Shown here: positions 44,672-54,200 of the stretch, piece after piece
Layout: each line of letters begins with the position of its first letter
How positions within the stretch are numbered: the first letter of the stretch is position 1
NCBI GenBank assembly: GCA_963643505.1
Contig: CAVIKF010000001.1
Coordinates: 186,001 to 250,000 of the forward strand
Origin: CAVEFW01 sp963643505
Lineage (GTDB): Bacteria; Actinomycetota; Coriobacteriia; Coriobacteriales; Eggerthellaceae
DNA: 64,000 nt
Direction of reading: 5' to 3'
Notes under the pieces: model-generated
What the model saw: the letters and a program-made list of their open reading frames with translations, nothing else
Told to the model about the DNA's origin: nothing
The model's database searches: none
Program-made: the position numbers and the translations under genes

Positions 44672-45742
44672 CTATTCAGCAAGGTATGCCTTGATTTGGT
44701 CCACCATGGCCATGGTATCGTTATATCCGAGATGGTAGAGGGCGCCAAGTTTCTCCATATCCTTCTCTAAACGGGTAACCTCAACCGGCTCGGAGGGGTA
44801 AACGACAAGCAGACGGCCCTCGCACTCAAGCTCCTCAAGGCGCGCACATTGCTCGTTGTAGGCAAAATCGCTCCTGCCAAGCGCCTCGGCAAAGGCAGGA
44901 AACTCTTTGCCATAGGTTGCCTTCGCCATGCGTTCGGTCGACTTGCCGGTTTCCCTGCGGAATGCGCGTTCACGCGTACGTACCACGATGATCTTCTCGT
45001 AGCCTTCGTCAATCGCCCACTGGAATGGGATCTTGTCAGCACAACCACCGTCAAGATAGCGGCTCGCGCCTACCCACACCGGTTTGGACACATAAGGCAT
45101 GGATGCGGAAGCGCAGGTAGCTGCAATGATATCGTAGCAGGGACGATGGTCCACATCGCCCTTTTCGAGATACTCCGCCTCTCCCGTGTCAATATTGGTC
45201 GCGACAGCCACGAAACGACGCCGCTCGTCGAAGAAGCGACGGCGCTCCTCGGCGGTCTGCAATTGGATGCGACCGAACAAGAAATCCCAACCGAAGATTC
45301 CGTGGTTTTTCTTGAGTGCTCGAGGACCCACATAGCGATTGTCATGACGATACCGCAGGTTGATGCGGGCACTGCCCAATTGCGCCCCGGTGTAGCAAAA
45401 GCCATAAAGGGCACCTGCAGACACGCCAACAGTAGATTGCAGGTTGATGTCGTTTTCCATGAGGGCGTCAAGAACGCCACTCGTATACAGGCCGCGAAAC
45501 GCTCCACCCTCGAGGACAAGACAACCTTTCGTGAGATTCTCGGAAGCAAATCCAAGGGGCAGCTCCTCAATACCGGAATACACCTGACCACGGCTGCGAG
45601 GGATGTGCTTCTTCTCCGCAGCTTGCTTCTTTGCTCGCTTCTTCTTGGAGACAACGGGACGAATGTCTGCCGCTTTGGCCTTGTTCGCTTTGGCCTTGTT
45701 CGCTTTGGCCTTGTTCTCCTTGGCCTTGTTCGCTTCCGCCAT
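44672..45742 (-). CDS. patatin-like phospholipase
   Basis: A 356-residue lipase-fold protein. The oxyanion loop is GGAFRG (79-84), the nucleophile elbow GVSAG (Ser108), and the catalytic Asp is in YLDGGCADKIP. It resembles the YjjU/RssA-type bacterial patatins that act on lipid acyl esters. The first 50 residues are strongly basic with tandem N-K-A-K repeats and no signal peptide, so it is probably cytoplasmic and may contact membrane or nucleic acid. The ATG at 45742 has AGGAGG upstream. It follows the HerA-like gene by 74 bp on the same strand and may share its transcript. Confidence 0.88.
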   Translation of the reverse strand: MAEANKAKENKAKANKAKANKAKAADIRPVVSKKKRAKKQAAEKKHIPRSRGQVYSGIEELPLGFASENLTKGCLVLEGGAFRGLYTSGVLDALMENDINLQSTVGVSAGALYGFCYTGAQLGSARINLRYRHDNRYVGPRALKKNHGIFGWDFLFGRIQLQTAEERRRFFDERRRFVAVATNIDTGEAEYLEKGDVDHRPCYDIIAATCASASMPYVSKPVWVGASRYLDGGCADKIPFQWAIDEGYEKIIVVRTRERAFRRETGKSTERMAKATYGKEFPAFAEALGRSDFAYNEQCARLEELECEGRLLVVYPSEPVEVTRLEKDMEKLGALYHLGYNDTMAMVDQIKAYLAE

Positions 45743-45816
45743 GGGAAGTCCTCCTTGTGTATGCTTGCGAGAATAATTACGTTACCGGGATTGCATTACC
45801 GAAGTCGGAGGGCAAC

Positions 45817-47877
45817 TTACTTCATCAGGTTGTTGAGGAACCCACGGACGAGCGTACTTGAGGCGGTACGGCCAATCTGGCCAATGACGCTGCTCGCCGT
45901 CTTCATCATCTGGGCCTCACGCTGCTCCTTCTTCTTCTCCTCCGCCCGCTCCTTGGCTTCCTTCTCCTTCTTCTCTGCAGCTGCCTCCTTAGCCGCTTGG
46001 CGCTCCTCGGCGGCCTTGGCCTTCGCGGCCTCTCGCTCCTCCTTGGCCTTCGCGGCGGCCGCAGCCTTCGCCTCGGCGTCGGCAGCCTTCTTTTGATCTT
46101 TGGTCATGATTCCCTGCTCATAGGATTGCCCGCAGGAGCTGCAAAACTTCGTACCCTCGTTGGTGTGGCCGCAATTGCACTTCCAACTCACACCGGCAGA
46201 AACGGGACGTCGCGCGCCGCAACCGGAGCAGTACTTGCCATCATCATTGGTTTGGCCACATTCGCATGTCCAGGGACCATCCGTGCCACCCTCGGGGCGA
46301 GGCGCGCCACAACTCGGACAAAACTTCCCACCCTCGTTAGTGTGACCGCACGCACATGTCCAAGGACCATCCGCAGCAACAACTGGTGATGGACGCTCCT
46401 TGCCACACTCGCGGCAAAACTTGCTATCGTTCTCGGCACCACACTCACACGTCCAAGGGCCCATCGGCGCGACGGAGGCGGTCGAAGGCTCATGCGTTGA
46501 AGTCGGGTCATTTGAGCCCTCCCCCATCGTTGGCTCATTGGCATTCCCAAGGCCGTCGTCGCCATCAGGGGCCGCCACACCCGTGATCTTCTCGTAGGCG
46601 GAAGTGCGATCGATGGAGGTGGCGTACTTGTCGTACAGTTCCTGCTCGGAGGCGACAACTGCCTCTATGGTCTCGAGGGGCGCCGCCGCCATGAGACATT
46701 GGGGCGGGAGGATCTTGGCACGCTCGACCACGGAGGGACGACCGTCCTCGTCGAGAAAGGACACAAGTGCCTCGCCGGTACCAAGGTCGAGAATGGCGTC
46801 TTCGGACTTGAATGAAGGATTTGCGCGAAAAGACGCAGCTGCGGCCTTCACCGCCTTTTGCTCAGCGGGCGTATATGCGCGCAGGCCGTGTTGGATACGA
46901 TTGGAAAGTTGGGCCAAGACCTCGTCAGGGATGTCGCTAGGGCTTTGGGTGATGAAATAGATGCCCACGCCTTTTGATCGGATGAGTTTGACCACTTGGA
47001 TCATCTTGTTCAAAAGCTCCTTGGGCATGCCGTTGAACAGCAGATGGGCCTCGTCAAAGAAGAAAACGAACTTCGGTTTCTCAGGATCGCCGAGCTCGGG
47101 CAAATTCTCAAAGAGGTCACCCATCATCCAAAGGAGCAACATCGCATAGACCTGGGGACTTTGGATCAAACGTTCGGCGTTAAGGATGTTGACGTAGCCA
47201 GCTCCCTTCTCATCGCAGGCGAACCAATCGTCCAAATCGATTGCGGGCTCACCGAAAAAAACGTTTCCGCCCTGATCCTCGACGGTGATGAGGGCACGTT
47301 GGATGGCGCCCACAGAAGCCGCGCTCACGTTGCCGTAGGTGGTAGTGTATTCATCGGAGTGCTCGGCGACATAACTGAGCATGGCACGCAGATCTTTGAG
47401 GTCGATGAGGAGCATCCCGAGGTCGTCAGCCACGTGGAAGACGATGTTGAGCACCCCTTCTTGGACATCGTTGAGGCCGAGAAGACGCGAGAGGAGTGTC
47501 GGTCCCATCTGGGACACCATAAGACGAACGGGAATACCGTTTTGGGCGCCATTGACTCCGGCACCCACGCCGGCCACCTCCCAAAAACGGGTGGGACAAC
47601 CCGCAAAGGTCCAATCCTCGATGTTAAACTTCGCGACACGCTTCGTGACGTTATCGTTCTCCTCTCCTGGTTGGGCCATGCCCGTAACGTCGCCTTTGAC
47701 ATCAGCCATGAACACGGGAACACCTGCTTGGGAAAATCCCTCCGCGAGCACTTTCAACGTGACGGTCTTGCCCGTTCCCGATGCGCCGGAGATAAGACCA
47801 TGGCGATTGGCCTGGTTCAGAAGCAAATAGCAGGGGTTTTCACCCTGTCCTGCCCAAATCTTGCCTTCACGAAGCAT
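45817..47877 (-). CDS. HerA-like (DUF853) ATPase with four zinc ribbons and coiled-coil tail
   Basis: A 686-residue protein. HerA/FtsK-type ATPase domain: Walker A GASGTGKT (31-38), ADVKGDVTG, and Walker B KFVFFFDEAHLLFNG, with GVGIYFITQSPSDIP as the sensor strand; this part is typical of DUF853. Then four zinc ribbons of about 25-35 residues follow, each W-[TK]-C-x-C-G...[FY]-C-x-x-C-G (WTCECGAEND.., WTCACGHTNE.., WTCECGQTND.., WKCNCGHTNE..). After them comes an Ala/Lys/Glu-rich coiled coil and the conserved tail SSVIGQIGRTASSTLVRGFL. In usual DUF853 proteins the tail directly follows the ATPase. Start: ATG 47877 after GAGGAAGGG. Role in DNA processing is likely but unproven. Confidence 0.87.
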   Translation of the reverse strand: MLREGKIWAGQGENPCYLLLNQANRHGLISGASGTGKTVTLKVLAEGFSQAGVPVFMADVKGDVTGMAQPGEENDNVTKRVAKFNIEDWTFAGCPTRFWEVAGVGAGVNGAQNGIPVRLMVSQMGPTLLSRLLGLNDVQEGVLNIVFHVADDLGMLLIDLKDLRAMLSYVAEHSDEYTTTYGNVSAASVGAIQRALITVEDQGGNVFFGEPAIDLDDWFACDEKGAGYVNILNAERLIQSPQVYAMLLLWMMGDLFENLPELGDPEKPKFVFFFDEAHLLFNGMPKELLNKMIQVVKLIRSKGVGIYFITQSPSDIPDEVLAQLSNRIQHGLRAYTPAEQKAVKAAAASFRANPSFKSEDAILDLGTGEALVSFLDEDGRPSVVERAKILPPQCLMAAAPLETIEAVVASEQELYDKYATSIDRTSAYEKITGVAAPDGDDGLGNANEPTMGEGSNDPTSTHEPSTASVAPMGPWTCECGAENDSKFCRECGKERPSPVVAADGPWTCACGHTNEGGKFCPSCGAPRPEGGTDGPWTCECGQTNDDGKYCSGCGARRPVSAGVSWKCNCGHTNEGTKFCSSCGQSYEQGIMTKDQKKAADAEAKAAAAAKAKEEREAAKAKAAEERQAAKEAAAEKKEKEAKERAEEKKKEQREAQMMKTASSVIGQIGRTASSTLVRGFLNNLMK

Positions 47878-48146
47878 GAAACACCCTTCCTCGATAGTGG
47901 TGAGCATAGTGATATGCATAGTGGCATTCATAGTGACATGCATCGAACTTGAAACGCATGTTACACGCCCCAATTATACGTTTCCCTAGATGGATACCAC
48001 TCCGAAATCGAAGAAGACATACGCAGATGAACGGGCGAGGCGACCTCCCCCATCACCAAAATCGTGCCCACAGCGCGTGGCCCCATCGCCGGGCACATGG
48101 GTCGCCTGTCGCCGAGCACGCAGCGCCACCGCGAAGCACAATACGC
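47878..48146. other. intergenic region upstream of the HerA-like gene
   Basis: Between the HerA-like start and the terminator of the giant gene. 47893-47943 holds repeated CATAGTGA/ATGCAT words that read as Met-rich codons but lack a ribosome site. I see no gene. Confidence 0.5.
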
Positions 48147-48174
48147 AAAAGGGGCGACGCTCTCGCGTCGCCCC
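48147..48174 (-). terminator. terminator of the giant adhesin gene
   Basis: GGGGCGACGC (48151-48160) and GCGTCGCCCC (48165-48174) around TCTC, followed on the minus strand by TTTT. Confidence 0.92.
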
Positions 48175-48203
48175 CAATCGCGCTTTACGTTCGCTCGATT
48201 TCG

Positions 48204-51200
48204 TTAGGCACGTGCCCTACGGCCTTCGAACTTACGACGAGTACGGAGGAAGCCAAGGGCCGCCATGCTCAGAACACCGAGCATTCCGAGACCCGCAGTA
48301 AGCGGAGCGGACCCATCACCGGTCTTGGCGGTCTTGGAAGGCGGCACGTGGGTGTTGGTTAGGACGAAGCCCGTCTCGGCATCTCCCGTGACCTTCAGCG
48401 TGTAGCCAGAGGCGATTTCCTTCTCGGTGACGGTGTAGACGATCTCCTGGCCGTCGGTGTAGTACTTCGGCAGGTTCTCAAAGCTTGCCTTCCAGTTCTG
48501 CGCCGCACCAACAGTCTTCTCAAGCGTCACACAAGTCGTCTCGAGACCGTCGACCGTGACCTTGCCAGTCATGACGAAAGTGATGGAGCTCGGACGGATC
48601 TTGTCAACGTTGTTCTGGTCGTCCCAGACCTTCTCAGCGTCGACCTTGGTTACGATCTGAGTGTTATCGAAGTCGAAGGTGAAGTGCTCAAAGCCCTCGT
48701 CATCGGTGTAGGAGCCAATCTCCACGTCACCCTCGTAACCGGGTACGTCATCCTCGAACACTTTGTAGGTGATCTTGGTGCCGTGCTCAGCATTGACGGG
48801 CAGGTCGGCAAAGATCGCGGACCACTCATCCTCAGAGGTGATCGTGCGCTGATCCTGGTAGACGATCTTTTCGACCGAGCTGAACGGCGTGGGAGCAATC
48901 GCGTAGTCATCACCGGAGATGTCAGCGTCGCCACTCGCGTCAATCGTGATGGTGCCAATCAAGGTAACCGTGATCTCGCCAGGACGGAATCCATAGAGGT
49001 CGTCCTGATCCTCCCAAGCCTTCGTGACATCAGCAGTGGTCAAATAAGGATCATGGGTGTTGGTTGCGGTCCAAGCGTAGGAGCTTGCACCGGTCTTGGC
49101 GATGTTGACTTCATACTCGGGAAGCTCGGTAAGCTCCTCGATGGAGTACTCAGCTATTCGTGCAACACCGTTCTCGTACAGATACTTCGGAAGCTTCGTG
49201 AAGGAACCGCTCCAAGCATTCTCCTCATTGCTGCCGCTCAACGTCTGCGTAAACTGCTTGCCCTCATCCAAGAACTTCTCGTTGGACTCAAGCAGGCCGA
49301 TCTCGATGCTCTCGGGACGGAGACCGTCGCGATCGGTGTCGTCCTCCCAATCCTTGGTGATGTCGACATCGACGATTTGCAAGGTGTTGGTGAAGTTGTA
49401 GGTGTAGGTCAGGACGCCGGGCTCGTCGACGCCCGCGGGGGACCTCTTCTGGGCGGTGGCGGAGGCGACGTCGGTGTCGAAGCCGGCGACCGGCTCCTCG
49501 GCGACGGTGTAGGTGATGACCTCGCCCACATGGCCCTCGGCGTACGCCGGGAGGCCCTTGAAGGTGTGGGCCCAGTTGTCGTCGGCGCCGACGGTGCAGG
49601 TGTCGGTGTAGACCGTGGCGCCGTCGGCGGTCTTGCCCGTCAGGTCGAAGGTGATGGACTCGGGCATGACGAGCTCGATCAGGCTCTCGTCAACTCCGCC
49701 GTACTCCCACGCCTTCTCGACAAGGACCTCGGTCGTGAAGGGCTCGTGGGTGTTGGTCACGACGTAGCCCTCGGAGGCGGTGCCGGTCGTGGCGGCGGTG
49801 TACCAGTCGGGGACCTCGTCCTCGCTGACGGTGTATGCGACCTCGACGGCCTCGCCGTCCTCGTAGAGGTACTTCGGCAGCCCGGCGAAGGTCGCCTTCC
49901 ACTGGCTGTCCCCGTTCAGCTTGGCGGTCTTGCCGAGGAACGCCTCGTCCGCCCCGTTCGCGTGCAGGCTGACGACGATGTCGCCGGGGCGCAGCGCGTC
50001 GCGGTCGTCGTCGTCATTCCAAACCTTCTCGACGTCGACGCCGGTGGTGACCAGGGAGTTGGTGAACGAGACCGTGAAGACGGTGTTGCCGTAGGAGTCG
50101 GTGCCGGACTTGGCGGGGCCGGCCTTGGCGGTGGCGTAGCCGGTGACCGCGGCCTCGGCGAGGTCGTAGGAGATCTCGGCTCCCTGGCAGCCGGGGGCGT
50201 ACTTCGGCAGCCCGGCCCACTCGACGCCCCAGCCCTCGTCCTTGGACTTGTCCGCGGGACGGGCGGTCTTGGTGGCCTCGGTCGGCGCGTAGGACCTCTG
50301 CTCGCCGCCGGCCGTGTAGGTGCCGGTGAGCGTGTAGGTCAGGGAGTCGGGGCGCGTCTGGCCCTTGAGGGAGTCGACCTCGTTCGCCCACGCCTTGTTG
50401 GCGAGGACCTTGACGGTCTCGGGCGTGTAGTGGTTGGTGAAGGTGGTCTTGTTGCCGTCGACCCTCACCTCGGTCTGCGTGTAGGGGTCGTAGCCGGTCT
50501 CGGTCACGGTGTATGAGACCTCGTGGGGGGTGCCGTTGGAGTAGATGTACCTGGGCAGGTTCTCCCACTTGTGGTACCAGCCGGTGTTGTCCGCGTTGCT
50601 GCCCTTGGCGACGTAGCTGTCGGAGAGCGCCTTGAACTCGACGGCCTGGCCGGCGACCGTGATCTCGGCCTTCAGGTCGTAGGTGAGCTCGAGGGGGCGC
50701 TTGCCGTCCTGGTTGGAGGCGTCGTCCCAGACCTTGTCGGCCTCGGCGTAGGTGTAGTCGGCCTTGTTGGTGAACGTGAAGGTGGCGCCGTCGGCGGACT
50801 GCTCGACCGCGGTGGCGTAGCCGTCGACCTCGACCTCGGTCACGGAGTAGGCGACGAGCTTGCCGCCGTGGTACTTGTCGAGGCCCTCGAACGTGTAGCC
50901 CCACCCGGCGTCGGCGGTCTTGTCGTCCGGTGCGACCGTGGCGCTCTTGCAAAGGGCGTCGACCGTCTGGCCGTCGACCTTCGCCGTCAGCTTGTAGGTG
51001 ATGGAGTCCGGGCGGGTCAGAGCCTTGAGGGCATCAACCTCGCCGTCCCACTTCTTGACGGCGGAAACGCTGGTGACCTCGGGCGTATAGTGGTTGGTGA
51101 AGGTGGTCTTGCTGCCCACGGTCTCGGTCTTGGCGAGATCGTAGACGGTCCCTGCGCTGAGCTGCTCGGTCACCGTGTAGGTGACGTCGTAGCTCTCCTT

Positions 51201-54200
51201 GTCGACGTAGGCCTTCGTGGGCAGGTCCTCCCACTTGTAGTACCAGTTGTCGTCGGTGGTCTTGCTGCCGGTGACGGTCTGGGTCTTGCACAGGGCGCCG
51301 ACCGTCTGGCCGTTGGCCGTCGCGGTCAGGACGTAGGTGATGGACACGGGGCGCTTGCCGTCCTGGTTGGACTTGTCGTCCCATGTCTTGTCCGCCTCGG
51401 CGGTGGTGGTCTTCAAGGTGTTGGTGAAGTTGTAGGTGTAGGTCAGGACGCCGGGCTCGTCGACGCCCGCGGGGGACCTCTTCTGGGCGGTGGCGGAGGC
51501 GACGTCGGTGTCGAAGCCGGCGACCGGCTCCTCGGCGACGGTGTAGGTGATGACCTCGCCCACATGGCCCTCGGCGTACGCCGGGAGGCCCTTGAAGGTG
51601 TGGGCCCAGTTGTCGTCGGCGCCGACGGTGCAGGTGTCGGTGTAGACCGTGGCGCCGTCGGCGGTCTTGCCCGTCAGGTCGAAGGTGATGGACTCGGGCA
51701 TGACGAGCTCGATCAGGCTCTCGTCAACTCCGCCGTACTCCCACGCCTTCTCGACAAGGACCTCGGTCGTGAAGGGCTCGTGGGTGTTGGTCACGACGTA
51801 GCCCTCGGAGGCGGTGCCGGTCGTGGCGGCGGTGTACCAGTCGGGGACCTCGTCCTCGCTGACGGTGTATGCGACCTCGACGGCCTCGCCGTCCTCGTAG
51901 AGGTACTTCGGCAGCCCGGCGAAGGTCGCCTTCCACTGGCTGTCCCCGTTCAGCTTGGCGGTCTTGCCGAGGAACGCCTCGTCCGCCCCGTTCGCGTGCA
52001 GGCTGACGACGATGTCGCCGGGGCGCAGCGCGTCGCGGTCGTCGTCGTCATTCCAAACCTTCTCGACGTCGACGCCGGTGGTGACCAGGGAGTTGGTGAA
52101 CGAGACCGTGAAGACGGTGTTGCCGTAGGAGTCGGTGCCGGACTTGGCGGGGCCGGCCTTGGCGGTGGCGTAGCCGGTGACCGCGGCCTCGGCGAGGTCG
52201 TAGGAGATCTCGGCTCCCTGGCAGCCGGGGGCGTACTTCGGCAGCCCGGCCCACTCGACGCCCCAGCCCTCGTCCTTGGACTTGTCCGCGGGACGGGCGG
52301 TCTTGGTGGCCTCGGTCGGCGCGTAGGACCTCTGCTCGCCGCCGGCCGTGTAGGTGCCGGTGAGCGTGTAGGTCAGGGAGTCGGGGCGCGTCTGGCCCTT
52401 GAGGGAGTCGACCTCGTTCGCCCACGCCTTGTTGGCGAGGACCTTGACGGTCTCGGGCGTGTAGTGGTTGGTGAAGGTGGTCTTGTTGCCGTCGACCCTC
52501 ACCTCGGTCTGCGTGTAGGGGTCGTAGCCGGTCTCGGTCACGGTGTATGAGACCTCGTGGGGGGTGCCGTTGGAGTAGATGTACCTGGGCAGGTTCTCCC
52601 ACTTGTGGTACCAGCCGGTGTTGTCCGCGTTGCTGCCCTTGGCGACGTAGCTGTCGGAGAGCGCCTTGAACTCGACGGCCTGGCCGGCGACCGTGATCTC
52701 GGCCTTCAGGTCGTAGGTGAGCTCGAGGGGGCGCTTGCCGTCCTGGTTGGAGGCGTCGTCCCAGACCTTGTCGGCCTCGGCGTAGGTGTAGTCGGCCTTG
52801 TTGGTGAACGTGAAGGTGGCGCCGTCGGCGGACTGCTCGACCGCGGTGGCGTAGCCGTCGACCTCGACCTCGGTCACGGAGTAGGCGACGAGCTTGCCGC
52901 CGTGGTACTTGTCGAGGCCCTCGAACGTGTAGCCCCACCCGGCGTCGGCGGTCTTGTCGTCCGGTGCGACCGTGGCGCTCTTGCAAAGGGCGTCGACCGT
53001 CTGGCCGTCGACCTTCGCCGTCAGCTTGTAGGTGATGGAGTCCGGGCGGGTCAGAGCCTTGAGGGCATCAACCTCGCCGTCCCACTTCTTGACGGCGGAA
53101 ACGCTGGTGACCTCGGGCGTATAGTGGTTGGTGAAGGTGGTCTTGCTGCCCACGGTCTCGGTCTTGGCGAGATCGTAGACGGTCCCTGCGCTGAGCTGCT
53201 CGGTCACCGTGTAGGTGACGTCGTAGCTCTCCTTGTCGACGTAGGCCTTCGTGGGCAGGTCCTCCCACTTGTAGTACCAGTTGTCGTCGGTGGTCTTGCT
53301 GCCGGTGACGGTCTGGGTCTTGCACAGGGCGCCGACCGTCTGGCCGTTGGCCGTCGCGGTCAGGACGTAGGTGATGGACACGGGGCGCTTGCCGTCCTGG
53401 TTGGACTTGTCGTCCCATGTCTTGTCCGCCTCGGCGGTGGTGGTCTTCAAGGTGTTGGTGACTGAGAAGGTATAGGTGTTGCCATTCTTTGTCTGCGTCA
53501 TCGCGCCCTTGGTGTAGCCAGGGATGTCGATCTCCTCGACGGTGTAGGTGACTTCACAACCCTGCTCAAGATACTTGGGCAGGTCGGTCATGGTGGCATG
53601 GTAACCGTCCGCCTTCATGCCCGTCATGGTTCCGTAGTCGATGGTCTTTACCTTGTCGTCCTTGGTGTAGGAACCCTTCACCGTGTAGTTGATGGAAGCC
53701 GGGCGAGTAACGTCCTCGTAACCAGTATCTCCGGCCCAAGTCTTCTCGGCGTTGATGGTCACAACCTCAGGCGTGTAGTTGTTGGTATGGACAACCGTGC
53801 CGTTCACGAGAGTCTTGTTGTCGGTATAGGAGCCGATAGTGTTCTCGTCAACGGTATAGGTTACAAGTTTGCCATTGATGTACTTCGGGAGATTCTCGAA
53901 GGTATAGGGCGTGGACCAACCAGCGTTGTCAACGGAACTGCCGGTAACGACATGCGTGCCACCGGCCTTATCAGCGCCGTCGTAGACAATGGAGCTCCCA
54001 ACGGAACCCTTCACGGTGAAGGTGATGGACTGTGGGCGCTTGCCATCCTGATTATCATTGTCCTCCCACTGCTTCATGGCAGGGATGCTCGTGCGTTGGA
54101 GCGTATTGGTCGCACTCAGAGTAACAGTTTGGGCAACACCGACCGTGAATCCGGTGTTGGCGTACGTAGGATCGTAGGTAACGTCATAACCGTTGATAGG

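Noticed and set aside
47893..47973. Extended N-terminus of the HerA-like protein with repeated Met, His and Thr codons
   Set aside because: The ATG at 47877 has a clear ribosome site and matches the family start; the upstream part is a low-complexity DNA repeat.
49380..53447. CRISPR-like array, because of the strong repetition
   Set aside because: Units are 2,034 bp and coding, with no short repeats separated by unique spacers.
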